A stretch of 64,000 nucleotides of DNA, from positions 1,054,001 to 1,118,000 of the forward strand of contig NZ_CP117460.1 in the NCBI RefSeq assembly GCF_030687145.1, given 5' to 3'. Positions within the stretch are counted from its first letter, which is position 1. Each line of letters starts with the position of its first letter. The notes under the pieces were generated by a model that saw only the letters and a list, made by a program, of their open reading frames with translations, ran no database searches and was not told where the DNA came from. The stretch is from Pseudomonas sp. FP1742. GTDB taxonomy: Bacteria; Pseudomonadota; Gammaproteobacteria; Pseudomonadales; Pseudomonadaceae. Shown here piece by piece: positions 10,744 through 19,069 of this stretch. The translations under genes and the position numbers were made by a program.

Positions 10744-11994
10744 TCAGGAAAGCTTTGCCAGGCACGTCTCAAGGATATCCAGCCCTTCCTCCAGCACGGC
10801 GGCCTCAGTGGTCAACGGCGCCAGCAGCCGGATGATGTGCCGCGACTTGCCGCTGGGCATCAGCAGCAAGCCCGAATCGCGCGCCAGGGCCAGCAGCTGT
10901 GTCAGTTGCGCCGAGGCCGGTGTGCCATCGGCATTGCTCAGCTCGATGCCGCGCATTGCACCGACGCCGGTCAAACGGCCCAGGTACGGTGTGAGTTCAC
11001 GGGCTCGCCAGGATTCGTAGCGGCTGACAATCGCCTCTTCCTGTTGCGTGCCCCAGGCGTGCAGGTGTGCATCACTCATTTCGTCCAGGGTCGCCAACGC
11101 GGCGGCGCAGGCGATGGGGTTGCCCGAGTAGGTGCCGCCCAATCCGCCCTTGGGCAAGTTATCGAGCAGCGACTTGCGCCCGACAACCGCACCCAGCGGC
11201 ACGCCGCCGGCAATGCTTTTACCCAGCAGGATCAGGTCCGGTTCAATGCCCAGTCGCGAGAACGCAAAACGCTGGCCGGTGCGGCCGAAGCCGGACTGGA
11301 TTTCATCGGCGATCAGCAAGATGCCTTTGTCATCACAGAAACGTCGCAGCGTCTGGGCGAATTCCACATCCATCGCCAGAAAACCACCTTCACCCTGCAC
11401 CGGTTCGACGATAAAACAGGCCACCTCTTCAACATCGATCTCGACGCTGAACAGCCGCTCCATGGCCTTCAGGGCTTCGGCGCAGGTCACGCCGTTGTCT
11501 TTGCTGGGGAAGGGCAGGTGATAGACCGGACCCGGCAGCACGCCGACTTTCTGTTTGTAAGGGGCGACTTTGCCGTTGAGGTTGAGAGTGGCGAGCGTAC
11601 GACCATGGAACGCGCCGTCAAAGGCAATGATCGCGGTACGACCGGTGGCGCCACGGACGATCTTCAGCGCGTTTTCCGCCGCTTCCGCGCCGCTGTTGGT
11701 GAGCATGCCGCTGACCGGGTAATCCACCGGAATGAACGCAGTCAGGCGTTCCATGAGTTCGATGTAAGGCACATGGGGAGCCGCGTTGAACGCATAGTGG
11801 GTCAGCCGGGTGGCTTGTTCGCGAATGGCCTCGACAATGCGCGGATGGCAATGACCGAGGTTCAGTACGCCGATACCTCCGACAAAATCGATGTAGCGCT
11901 TGCCATCGGTGTCCCAGACTTCGGCATTTTTACCGTGGCTGAGACTGATGGGGTGAACAATGGAAATCGACTGACTGATGGTTTCGCTGCGCAT
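10744..11994 (-). CDS. Class III aminotransferase, probable 2-aminoadipate/4-aminobutyrate transaminase
   Basis: A 416-residue PLP enzyme of the GabT group. Motifs include TNSGAEAAENALK (about 100), IADEIQSGFGRTG (about 235) with the PLP-contacting Asp, and the Schiff-base Lys in LLGKSIAGG (about 264). The N-terminal segment SISIVHPISLSHGKNAEVWD matches my recollection of P. putida PP_4108, reported as an L-2-aminoadipate aminotransferase of lysine catabolism. That assignment is inferred from similarity; GABA or 5-aminovalerate are alternatives. No gabD or other lysine-catabolism gene is adjacent. Confidence 0.85.
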   Translation of the reverse strand: MRSETISQSISIVHPISLSHGKNAEVWDTDGKRYIDFVGGIGVLNLGHCHPRIVEAIREQATRLTHYAFNAAPHVPYIELMERLTAFIPVDYPVSGMLTNSGAEAAENALKIVRGATGRTAIIAFDGAFHGRTLATLNLNGKVAPYKQKVGVLPGPVYHLPFPSKDNGVTCAEALKAMERLFSVEIDVEEVACFIVEPVQGEGGFLAMDVEFAQTLRRFCDDKGILLIADEIQSGFGRTGQRFAFSRLGIEPDLILLGKSIAGGVPLGAVVGRKSLLDNLPKGGLGGTYSGNPIACAAALATLDEMSDAHLHAWGTQQEEAIVSRYESWRARELTPYLGRLTGVGAMRGIELSNADGTPASAQLTQLLALARDSGLLLMPSGKSRHIIRLLAPLTTEAAVLEEGLDILETCLAKLS

Positions 11995-12167
11995 GGATGG
12001 CTGACTCTGAAGAAGGGATGCTTCTTTTTATCTAAGCCGCGAGCAGAGGTGCCCGGCAAACGAAATAAAGTTGCCGGGTCAATCTTAAAAGTCGGGATGT
12101 GCCCTGATACCGATCGATGGCGCCACAGATTCAGTGTCACTCACATGATGTGTTTTGCGGGCTTCAA

Positions 12168-12506
12168 TCAGCGACGAGTCAGCGGCTGTTGAGCGAATTT
12201 CACACCCGCCAAGCCATGGGCGATCAACGCGCGGATATTGCCGTGGTCGCTGCCTTCGGGCGTGGCCAGCACCGAACGATAATGTTCGCCAAACGCCAAC
12301 AACGCTTCTTCATCGCTCAAGCCTTCCAGCAGCGCCAGCCCCAGAGTCTTGCATGAACCTTCGTTCTGTCCGGCCGCGCTTTCCACGCCACCGTTATTGA
12401 AGGCCTGAGGCTGATAGTCGTAGCCGGCTGCGATGAATGCCAGGGTATCGGCGAATGCGTGTTCGCCGCTCTTGAGACTGGCGCGCAGGGTGTTCAGATC
12501 ACTCAT
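12168..12506 (-). CDS. HopJ type III effector family protein (PF08888-like)
   Basis: A 112-residue protein matching the HopJ family: FADTLAFIAAGYDYQPQAF, GSCKTLGLALLEGLSDEEAL and HGNIRALIAHG are the conserved blocks. Despite the family name, these small soluble proteins occur in many non-pathogenic proteobacteria; nothing here (no hrp box seen, no type III genes) implies secretion. Its start overlaps the end of the DUF1244 gene by 8 bases, so the two are translationally coupled. Confidence 0.85.
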   Translation of the reverse strand: MSDLNTLRASLKSGEHAFADTLAFIAAGYDYQPQAFNNGGVESAAGQNEGSCKTLGLALLEGLSDEEALLAFGEHYRSVLATPEGSDHGNIRALIAHGLAGVKFAQQPLTRR

Positions 12507-12795
12507 TGGGTTTTCCTTTGGCGAACGCCGCTTGTTGGTCGGCGCTGGCTTCTTTCTGGTATTGGGCTTTCCACTCGGCGTACGGCATGCCGTAAACCAC
12601 TTCGCGGGCTTCGTCGAGGCTGACGTCGATCTGGCGTTCGTCGGCAGCGGCCTTGTACCACTTGGACAGGCAGTTGCGGCAGAAACCCGAGAGGTTCATC
12701 AGGTCGATGTTCTGCACGTCCTTGCGGCTGTCCAGGTGGGCAACCAGCCGGCGAAAGGCGGCGGCTTCAAGTTCCAGGCGTTGTTGATCGTTCAT
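12499..12795 (-). CDS. DUF1244 domain-containing protein
   Basis: A 98-residue protein typical of DUF1244: AAAFRRLVAHLDSRKDVQNI, then LSGFCRNCLSKWYKAA with the conserved CRNC cysteine pair, then MPYAEWKAQYQ. The function is unknown; the cysteine pair hints at metal or redox binding. It overlaps the HopJ-like gene downstream and lies 68 bases after folX, probably in one leftward transcription unit. Confidence 0.88.
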   Translation of the reverse strand: MNDQQRLELEAAAFRRLVAHLDSRKDVQNIDLMNLSGFCRNCLSKWYKAAADERQIDVSLDEAREVVYGMPYAEWKAQYQKEASADQQAAFAKGKPNE

Positions 12796-12863
12796 GATGG
12801 GCTCTGTGCAATCTAATCGTGGCGCGGATGATAAAAGCCTGGCGAGCGATGCGCCAGACGCGG

Positions 12864-13235
12864 TCAGCGGCTCGCGGCCAGGGTAATCGACACCGACTCG
12901 GCGAAGCGCAGGGCGTGGGGCTTGTCGACTTCGACTTCGGCGTACAGCACCGACTCGTTGGCCATGACCAGGTCCAGCAACTCCTGGGTCAGGCGCTCGA
13001 GCAGGGCAAAGCGATTGCCTTCCACGTGGGCGATGATCGCCTTGGTGATGGTGCGGTAGTTCAACGCGTGATCGATGTCGTTGTCACGCACGGCGTCCTG
13101 GGCGGCGTACAGGATGGTCAGGTTGATCAGCACATCCTGCTTGTTGAGGATTTCGTCCTCGTTGATCCCGATGAAAGTGCGCAAACACAGGTCCTTGACC
13201 CGGATGCGTGCCATTCCTGGTTGAAGTTGTGGCAT
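12864..13235 (-). CDS. folX: Dihydroneopterin triphosphate 2'-epimerase
   Basis: A 123-residue member of the FolB/FolX fold ([21 protein letters not shown], then [15 protein letters not shown], then [17 protein letters not shown]). FolX converts dihydroneopterin triphosphate to dihydromonapterin triphosphate. FolX rather than FolB is chosen because of the adjacency to folE and folM, which together make tetrahydromonapterin, the phenylalanine hydroxylase cofactor in Pseudomonas. The start at 13235 lies two bases after the folE stop. Confidence 0.88.
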   Translation of the reverse strand: MPQLQPGMARIRVKDLCLRTFIGINEDEILNKQDVLINLTILYAAQDAVRDNDIDHALNYRTITKAIIAHVEGNRFALLERLTQELLDLVMANESVLYAEVEVDKPHALRFAESVSITLAASR

Positions 13236-13237
13236 TA

Positions 13238-13813
13238 CTACTTGCTCCGTCCAATCAATTGCAGGAACTCCTGGCGGGTGTTGCTCGACTCGCGGAAGGC
13301 GCCGAGCATCACCGAGGTGTTCATGGTCGAATTCTGTTTCTCGACGCCGCGCATCATCATGCACATGTGCTGGGCTTCGATGACCACCGCGACACCGGCG
13401 GCGTCGGTCACTTGCTGCACGGCCTCGGCGATTTGCCGGGTGAGGTTTTCCTGGATTTGCAGGCGGCGGGCGAACATATCCACAAGCCGTGCAATCTTCG
13501 ACAGGCCCAACACCTTGCCCGTTGGAATATAAGCCACATGCGCCTTGCCGATGAAGGGCAGCATGTGATGTTCACACAGTGAGTACAGCTCGATGTTGTC
13601 GACAATGATCATTTCATCGTTGTCGGAGGCAAACAGTGCGCCGTTGACGATCTCTTCCACACTTTGTTCGTAACCATGACACAGGTATTGCATGGCCTTG
13701 GCGGCGCGCAACGGAGTGTCTTGCAGTCCTTCGCGGTCGGGGTTTTCACCGAGCCCGATCAGTATCTCGCGATAGCTCCGGGAAAGGGCGTTCTGGGGCA
13801 GGGATAACGTCAT
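13238..13813 (-). CDS. folE: GTP cyclohydrolase I
   Basis: A 191-residue GTP cyclohydrolase I making 7,8-dihydroneopterin triphosphate from GTP. The zinc and catalytic residues are visible: Cys and His in [18 protein letters not shown] and the later Cys in [14 protein letters not shown]. The C-terminal [17 protein letters not shown] is canonical. The start at 13813 ([11 protein letters not shown]) fits family length. Situated between folM and folX. Such an extra folE copy next to folM/folX probably serves pterin cofactor rather than folate supply. Confidence 0.95.
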   Translation of the reverse strand: MTLSLPQNALSRSYREILIGLGENPDREGLQDTPLRAAKAMQYLCHGYEQSVEEIVNGALFASDNDEMIIVDNIELYSLCEHHMLPFIGKAHVAYIPTGKVLGLSKIARLVDMFARRLQIQENLTRQIAEAVQQVTDAAGVAVVIEAQHMCMMMRGVEKQNSTMNTSVMLGAFRESSNTRQEFLQLIGRSK

Positions 13814-13835
13814 GGGACATCCTCGCGGGGGCGGC

Positions 13836-14546
13836 TTATTTGACGTGCCGTCCGCCATTGACGGTCAGGGTCGTGCCGGTGACATAAGGGTTGTCGAGCA
13901 AATAGCGCAGGCTCTGGTAGATCACTTCGCTGCCGGGCTCGATGCCCAGTGCGGATTTGGCCAGGACCCTGGCGCGGTACGCCGCGTCGTCGTCGGGATT
14001 GAACAGTAGCAGGGCTGGCGCGATACCGTTGACCTTGATGTCTGGCGCGTACTTGGCGGCAAAGGACAGGGTCAGGCTGTCGAGCCCGGCTTTGCTGGCG
14101 CAGTAGCCGATGTGCTTGCTGCTGCCCTTGCGAGTCACGTCATCGCTGATGTGGATGATATCGGCGGGGCTTGAGCGTTTGAGCAAGTCGGCACAGTGCA
14201 GGTTGATCAGATAGGGCGCCAGCATGTGCACGCTGAACATGCGGGTGAAGGCTTCGGCTTCGGCACCTGGGGTTTCGGCCAGCCATTCGGAGGCATTATG
14301 GACAATCGCCCGCAAGTTGTCGGTGTGGTTCTTCAGTTCGCCGATGAACGCGAGAATTCCGGCCTCACTGGAAAAATCCGCGAACAACGCTGTCGCTCCC
14401 AGGTCGCGCAGTATCTTTACGCCGGGGCGTTCGCTGCGGTAGCTGAAAATGACCGGATGGCCGTCTTCGAGCAAACGCTGCGCACAGTGCAGGCCGACAC
14501 GCTGGCCGGCACCGGTGATGAGGATGGGGGCTGCGGAAGAGGTCAT
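13836..14546 (-). CDS. folM: Dihydromonapterin reductase (SDR family)
   Basis: A 236-residue SDR. Cofactor site TGAGQRVG (about 11-18), NASEW replacing the typical NNAG region, catalytic YCASK at about 151, and C-terminal [13 protein letters not shown]. FolM reduces dihydromonapterin to tetrahydromonapterin with NADPH. The TGAGQRVG motif with an Arg that reads NADPH phosphate is typical of FolM/PTR1. It lies 22 bases upstream of folE in the same direction. Confidence 0.92.
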   Translation of the reverse strand: MTSSAAPILITGAGQRVGLHCAQRLLEDGHPVIFSYRSERPGVKILRDLGATALFADFSSEAGILAFIGELKNHTDNLRAIVHNASEWLAETPGAEAEAFTRMFSVHMLAPYLINLHCADLLKRSSPADIIHISDDVTRKGSSKHIGYCASKAGLDSLTLSFAAKYAPDIKVNGIAPALLLFNPDDDAAYRARVLAKSALGIEPGSEVIYQSLRYLLDNPYVTGTTLTVNGGRHVK

Positions 14547-14617
14547 GAACGGCTCGCGTCGCGGTTAGAGCAAAACTATACCAGCGACGGGAGCTGTTCA
14601 CCTATGTCCTGCGGGGG

Positions 14618-15187
14618 TTACTGATTTTGGGGGGTAGGTGTTGCGGGCAACGGTTGTTGCGGTGCGGTGTGCAGCCAGCCGGCCAACAGATGGGTCGACA
14701 GCGGAATAAAGAAATAGACCATCAGCGGTGTCAGGCATAGCGTGCTGACGAACACCCGGGTCAGCAGTCCCGTGTCAGCCAATAGCGGCCCGAGGACGAA
14801 GTTGAACAGCAGGGACACTGGAAAAAACGCCAGCCAGATCGCAACAGCCTGTTTCCAGCGTGGCGGGCGTTGACCGACCGCACCGAACCAGCCATCGATG
14901 CCACTGACCCGATGCTCCGAAGGATGGGCAAACAGATCGCTGCCACGTCCCAGCCAGGCGGTACGTGATGCGGAATGCTCCCAGGCGTGCAGGGTCTGCT
15001 CGTCGGCGAAGCGGAAGATAATCTGGAATTCGTCATCGTCGGGTGGCGGAGCAAGCACGCCAGAGCCTAGATAACCGGGGAAGTCGGTGGCCAGTTGTTC
15101 GCCTTCGCGCAACCAGGCCATCAGGTCTTGATAACGCCCATCGGCGACGCGACGTGCAACCATCAGTGTGACGGGTGAGGTAGACAT
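14618..15187 (-). CDS. ABM-superfamily monooxygenase-like membrane protein
   Basis: A 189-residue protein. Residues 5-95 form an antibiotic-biosynthesis-monooxygenase (ABM) ferredoxin-like domain (VTLMVARRVADGRYQDLMAW; EFQIIFRFADEQTLHAWEHS). Residues 110-185 contain two or three membrane helices (WLAFFPVSLLFNFVLGPLL; VSTLCLTPLMVYFFIPLS). This is the membrane-anchored COG3224-type architecture; the substrate is unknown. The ATG at 15187 follows GGAG. It is first in the leftward fol cluster and divergent from the MerR-family regulator. Confidence 0.82.
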   Translation of the reverse strand: MSTSPVTLMVARRVADGRYQDLMAWLREGEQLATDFPGYLGSGVLAPPPDDDEFQIIFRFADEQTLHAWEHSASRTAWLGRGSDLFAHPSEHRVSGIDGWFGAVGQRPPRWKQAVAIWLAFFPVSLLFNFVLGPLLADTGLLTRVFVSTLCLTPLMVYFFIPLSTHLLAGWLHTAPQQPLPATPTPQNQ

Positions 15188-15318
15188 TGTGTATCTCCAT
15201 ACGACAAGCGCGTCGCTCCGGATAGGAGTTTCGCCAGACGCAGCGCCGGGTAGTGGGCTGCGCCTCGGGACAAGCAAGAATTATTCCTGATTGTATCGTG
15301 GACGTCAGTACCAAATTC

Positions 15319-15337
15319 GTTCAACTTCGTGTTGAAC
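15319..15337. promoter_or_regulatory. Perfect dyad upstream of the MerR/LitR-type gene
   Basis: GTTCAACTTCGTGTTGAAC has 7-bp arms and a 5-bp centre. It lies 24 bases before the regulator start within the 173-bp divergent space. Could be an autoregulatory operator or an RNA hairpin in the 5' leader. Confidence 0.4.
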
Positions 15338-15360
15338 TCTACCGGGGCAGGGGAGTTAGA

Positions 15361-16356
15361 ATGGATCCAAATATATACAGGGACGTAGATCTGAAGATGC
15401 CTGTGCTCACCGACCTTGCACCTGATTTGCCCTCCAGCATCTCCCTGAATCGAGAAGAGCTGTTCCCGATTCGTGAGGTCGCGCGCCTGACAGGGGTCAA
15501 TCCGGTCACGCTCAGAGCCTGGGAGCGACGCTACGGGCTGATACAGCCCACACGCACCGAAAGCGGGCACCGTTTGTATTCGCTGATCGATATCGAGCGT
15601 GTCCGCAGCATCCTCGGCTGGATCGAGCGCGGTGTCGCGGTCAGCAAGATTGGCAAGATACTGGCCAAGACCGAACCGCTCCAGGTGCCGGAGCGGATCA
15701 TTCCCGACGAACTCGTTCAAGCCGACTACGGCCAATGGCAGCAGCAGGTCAAGGCGGCAGTGAGTGTTTTTGACGAAGTTCAACTGGAGCACGTCTACGG
15801 TCAGATTTTTTCCAGTTATCCGCTGACGGTTGTGTTCCAGGACATCCTGATTCCGATCTGGAAGCTATTGCTGCAACGCCATGATGCGTTCGGTCAGACC
15901 AGCGAGTGGCTTTTTCTGGATGGCTTTCTACGGTCTCGAGTATTGCAACGGCTGCTGCTGGTGCGTGTCATGCAACCGCGACGAGTGATTGTCTGCGCCC
16001 TGGCCGATCAATGCCGTGAACTCGAAGTGCTGGTCACGGCGCTGTATCTGAGCAGCGTCGATTCGGCTATTCAGTTGTTGGCGATCGGTCAGCCCTTCGA
16101 CGAGTTGATCCTGGTCTGTGAGAAGATCAAGCCCAGGGCACTGGTGCTGATTTCCAATCATGCGCCGGCCGCCGAACTGCCTCGACGTTTGAACCGTCTG
16201 GCCATGGGGCTGGATTGTCAGCTGTTTCTGGCCGGGGATGCGTCGGACCTGGCGCAAGAGAGCCTGGCCGGGTCGTCGGTGGGGTGCCTTGGAAACGAGG
16301 GAGTGTTGATGCGCCAGCGTCTGAAACAGTTCCTGGCGGGAAACCTGGATACCTGA
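15361..16356 (+). CDS. MerR-family regulator, LitR/CarH-like without cobalamin motif
   Basis: A 331-residue protein. MerR helix-turn-helix LFPIREVARLTGVNPVTLRAWERRYG starts near residue 36, with wing GHRLYSLIDIERVRSI. The C-terminal 220 residues are the size of the helical plus Rossmann domain of LitR/CarH photoreceptors. The cobalamin-ligand DxHxxG is absent (the corresponding region reads ALADQCREL), and no WxxxEH is seen. This resembles the class II LitR/PplR regulators described in P. putida, which depend on LOV partners. GGGGAG supports the ATG at 15361; an ATG at 15397 is the alternative. Confidence 0.82.
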   Translation: MDPNIYRDVDLKMPVLTDLAPDLPSSISLNREELFPIREVARLTGVNPVTLRAWERRYGLIQPTRTESGHRLYSLIDIERVRSILGWIERGVAVSKIGKILAKTEPLQVPERIIPDELVQADYGQWQQQVKAAVSVFDEVQLEHVYGQIFSSYPLTVVFQDILIPIWKLLLQRHDAFGQTSEWLFLDGFLRSRVLQRLLLVRVMQPRRVIVCALADQCRELEVLVTALYLSSVDSAIQLLAIGQPFDELILVCEKIKPRALVLISNHAPAAELPRRLNRLAMGLDCQLFLAGDASDLAQESLAGSSVGCLGNEGVLMRQRLKQFLAGNLDT

Positions 16357-16359
16357 GAT

Positions 16360-16965
16360 TCAAATATGCAAAGCAGGATGGGTCAGGCGATGTTGCTGAA
16401 GGATGTACTGACGCAGACGTTCGGTTTCGTCCTTGTCACTCTGGCTCAACTCGTAGGCGTAGAAACCTTGTTCGGTTTCACGCTCGAAGGTGCCGCGCAA
16501 TGCAATCCGCTCATAGCCTGAAGGGCTGAACCACAACGCGAAGTGCTTTGGCGCTTTGGTCTTGTTGCGAACTTCCAGCAAAACCCCTTTGAACGATATT
16601 TCGTGCACCCACATCGTGCCGGGTTGTCCCTTGGCATTTTCCAGCGCCACCGGCTCTTCGAGCGCCAGGCGCCATGGCCGAATCATCGGCCCGTCTTCAT
16701 AGATGCTGGGGACACCGAGGCGCAGATGCATTGCGTGAAATTCATCTTCCACCAAGTGCAGGGGGAAGGTCATTTGCTGATTTTCGAAGTGGGCCTGGAT
16801 GGTGACTTGCTCATGAGCGGCCAGGCGTGTGAGCAAGTCACGAATCTGTGAACCGCCGTTGACGAGCAGACTCGACGTCGCATCCCGCACATTGAGCTGT
16901 GGGTTGTGTTGCATGGTCTGGATAAAATCCAGCTCATCCTGGGTCAGGAGTGCGTCGCGCTGCAT
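16360..16965 (-). CDS. PilZ-like domain protein (YcgR type, degenerate)
   Basis: A 201-residue protein. The N-terminal half (about 25-95) resembles the YcgR N-domain (IRDLLTRLAAHEQVTIQAHF), and the C-terminal half carries a PilZ-like barrel with HEISFKGVLLEV in the place of the D/NxSxxG motif. The upstream RxxxR c-di-GMP motif is not clear (RPWR only), so nucleotide binding is uncertain. It is convergent with the MerR-type gene, whose stop is 3 bases away, and lies 54 bases downstream of the LOV gene on the same strand. Confidence 0.6.
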   Translation of the reverse strand: MQRDALLTQDELDFIQTMQHNPQLNVRDATSSLLVNGGSQIRDLLTRLAAHEQVTIQAHFENQQMTFPLHLVEDEFHAMHLRLGVPSIYEDGPMIRPWRLALEEPVALENAKGQPGTMWVHEISFKGVLLEVRNKTKAPKHFALWFSPSGYERIALRGTFERETEQGFYAYELSQSDKDETERLRQYILQQHRLTHPALHI

Positions 16966-17019
16966 GGTTTGCTCGAAAGAAATAATTACAAAGTCGTTGG
17001 TGATTGTAGTAAGTGACCA

Positions 17020-17496
17020 TTAATTCGCAGATTGGTTTGAGCCGTTCGTCGATTTGAGTGCGGCCAGTTCTGCTCGTACCTCGGCCAATTGCGCTTCCAG
17101 CTGCGCGACTCGCTGCTGCGCCTTGACCTGTACTGTGACGTCTTTTTGCACACCGACGATATAGGTCTGTCCGTCGTGCGGGTTTCTTACCGTGGAAAGC
17201 GACAGTTCGTTCCAGAACGGGGTGCCGTCCTTACGGTAATTCCTGAGAATTTCCCGGCAGGAATCGCCGCTGCCCAACGCCTGGCGAATCAATTCGAGAG
17301 CTGCCTGATCGCGGTCTCCGGATTGAAGAAAACGGCAGTCCTGGTAGAGGATTTCTTCGCTGGTATAACCCGTCAAGCGTTCGAATGCGGGGTTTACGTA
17401 AATCAGGATATTGTCCTGCTCGCCTTCCTTTTCGGCAATCACGATGCCGTCGTTGGAGGCGTTGATCACCATCTGCAGCAGTGAGGCATTGATCAT
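17020..17496 (-). CDS. Short LOV-domain blue-light photoreceptor
   Basis: A 158-residue single-domain LOV protein like PpSB1-LOV and PpSB2-LOV of P. putida. The photoadduct cysteine is Cys54 in YQDCRFLQ (equivalent to the GxNCRFLQ signature). FMN-binding residues sit in NYRKDGTPFWNELSLS and in VGVQKDVT, and a C-terminal coiled-coil helix follows (about 128-150, QRVAQLEAQLAEVRAELAAL). No effector domain is present, so it should signal by dimer rearrangement or partner binding. The start at 17496 is chosen over upstream ATGs because AAGGA precedes it and family proteins begin MINA. Confidence 0.92.
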   Translation of the reverse strand: MINASLLQMVINASNDGIVIAEKEGEQDNILIYVNPAFERLTGYTSEEILYQDCRFLQSGDRDQAALELIRQALGSGDSCREILRNYRKDGTPFWNELSLSTVRNPHDGQTYIVGVQKDVTVQVKAQQRVAQLEAQLAEVRAELAALKSTNGSNQSAN

Positions 17497-17599
17497 CGCA
17501 GTGTCCTTTGCGTATTGATTCATACGCTGCATTCTAAAAGATCAATGAGGGCCGTGCTGCTAATATCTCGGCCTTTTACTCAGCTTCAGGATCAAATTG

Positions 17600-18055
17600 A
17601 TGAAAGTTGCCATCCTTAGCGGCTCGGTGTACGGCACGGCTGAAGAAGTTGCCCGCCACGCTGCAAGCATTTTAAACGCCGCCGGTTTTGAAACCTGGCA
17701 CAACCCGCGCGCAACACTCGCCGATGTTCAGGCCTTTGGCCCCGAAGCATTTCTGGCCGTGACCTCGACCACCGGCATGGGCGAGTTGCCGGACAATCTG
17801 CAACCGCTGTATTCGACGATCCGCGATCTATTGCCCGCCGCCTGGCGTGGTTTGCCGGGAGCGGTGATCGGGTTGGGCGACTCGAGTTATGGCGATACGT
17901 TCTGCGGCGGCGGTGAGCAAATGCGCGAACTGTTCGGCGAGCTGGGTGTGCGCGAAGTCCTGCCGATGCTGCGTCTGGACGCCAGTGAAACCGTGACCCC
18001 GGAAACCGACGCCGAGCCTTGGCTGGCGGACCTCGTCAGCGCTCTGCGGGGCTGA
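17600..18055 (+). CDS. Flavodoxin (MioC-like)
   Basis: A 151-residue flavodoxin: FMN phosphate loop SGSVYGTAEEVA (about 7-18), TSTTGMGELPDN (about 56-67) and GLGDSSYGDTFCGGG (about 93-107). It is a small electron carrier. The redox partner is not evident from its neighbours. The ATG at 17600 is used; a TTG lies three bases upstream. Confidence 0.93.
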   Translation: MKVAILSGSVYGTAEEVARHAASILNAAGFETWHNPRATLADVQAFGPEAFLAVTSTTGMGELPDNLQPLYSTIRDLLPAAWRGLPGAVIGLGDSSYGDTFCGGGEQMRELFGELGVREVLPMLRLDASETVTPETDAEPWLADLVSALRG

Positions 18056-18245
18056 CCGGTCGGCCGCGTGACAGGGCGAGCCATAATGCCCGTCAGACAA
18101 GGTGCGCAACTGGTGGGAGCGGCGGTGTTCAGTGCTTTGCCATGGATCCAGACTCATCGCCGTAATGACTCGCTCGGCCATCAAGCTGGCTGTTAATGCA
18201 ACTACCCGATGTCCGGGGGCTGACTAGACTGCTGTAACGCCAGCC

Positions 18246-18276
18246 AAACAATAAGAACCCAAGAAAAATAAAAAGA
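18246..18276 (+). promoter_or_regulatory. Candidate Hfq/Crc catabolite-repression site
   Basis: A-rich tract with AANAANAA-like repeats (AAACAATAAGAA and AAGAAAAATAAAAAG) starting about 40 bases before the aldolase-family GTG. Such motifs near the start bind Hfq/Crc in pseudomonads. Confidence 0.4.
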
Positions 18277-18286
18277 GATCCTTGCC

Positions 18287-19069
18287 GTGAGCGTAGCCCC
18301 CGTCCAATCGCCACACAGTGTCAAAGACCACGTCAGCGCCGCCGAATGGCAAACCCGCGTCGACCTGGCGGCCTGTTATCGTCTGGTCGCCCTGTACGGT
18401 TGGGACGATCTGATCTTCACGCATATCTCAGCCAAGGTGCCGGGCACTGAAGACTTCCTGATCAATCCGTTCGGGTTGATGTTCCATGAAATCACTGCGT
18501 CGAGCCTGGTCAAGGTCGATCAGGCCGGCAACAAGTTGATGGACAGCCCCTACGAGATCAACCCGGCGGGCTACACCATCCACAGCGCCGTGCATGAAGT
18601 CCGGCATGACGTCGTGTGTGTACTGCACACCCATACGGCGGCGGGGGTGGCGGTGTCGGCGCAGAAACAGGGCATCTTGCCGATCAGTCAGCAGTCATTG
18701 TTCGTCCTGTCCAGCCTGGCGTATCACGCCTACGAAGGTGTTGCGCTGAACCATGAAGAGAAGGCTCGGCTGCAAACCGACCTTGGTGAAAATAGTTTCC
18801 TGATGCTGCACAACCACGGTCTGCTGACCTGTGGCGGCACCATCGCCGATACGTTCCTGATGATGTTTACCTTTCAGCGCGCCTGCGAGATTCAGGTGCT
18901 GGCGCAGAACGGTGGCGCGGAGCTGATTGCCATCGAACCGCAGATTCTGGCGGGTGCCAAGGCGATGATCGCCGGTGTTACCAAAAGTGCTCAAGGGATG
19001 GGTGGCGCGCTGGCCTGGCCGGCGCTGCTGCGCAAAATCGATAAACAAGACCCGGGTTATAAACTCTAA
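18287..19069 (+). CDS. Class II aldolase/adducin family protein
   Basis: A 260-residue protein of the FucA/adducin fold. Metal-binding histidines are seen in VLHTHTAAGVAVSA (about 106-119) and in LMLHNHGLLTCG (about 170). TH near THISAKVPG and the Glu-containing loop are conserved. The reaction is unknown; family members are sugar-phosphate aldolases or decarboxylases. The start is GTG. Its TAA is immediately followed by the ATG of the alpha/beta hydrolase, so the two are cotranscribed. Confidence 0.88.
   Translation: MSVAPVQSPHSVKDHVSAAEWQTRVDLAACYRLVALYGWDDLIFTHISAKVPGTEDFLINPFGLMFHEITASSLVKVDQAGNKLMDSPYEINPAGYTIHSAVHEVRHDVVCVLHTHTAAGVAVSAQKQGILPISQQSLFVLSSLAYHAYEGVALNHEEKARLQTDLGENSFLMLHNHGLLTCGGTIADTFLMMFTFQRACEIQVLAQNGGAELIAIEPQILAGAKAMIAGVTKSAQGMGGALAWPALLRKIDKQDPGYKL

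Noticed and set aside
10618..12192. A 524-codon plus-strand frame opposite the class III aminotransferase
   Set aside because: Shadow frame: the minus strand encodes a complete PLP enzyme, and the plus frame runs through a REPIN.
12168..12506. Type III secretion effector locus suggested by the HopJ family name
   Set aside because: No hrp box, chaperone or secretion gene nearby, and the HopJ family is widespread in non-pathogens.
15361..16356. B12-dependent CarH/LitR photoreceptor
   Set aside because: The cobalamin-binding DxHxxG histidine and the WxxxEH motif are not present, so a direct B12 photoreceptor is unlikely.
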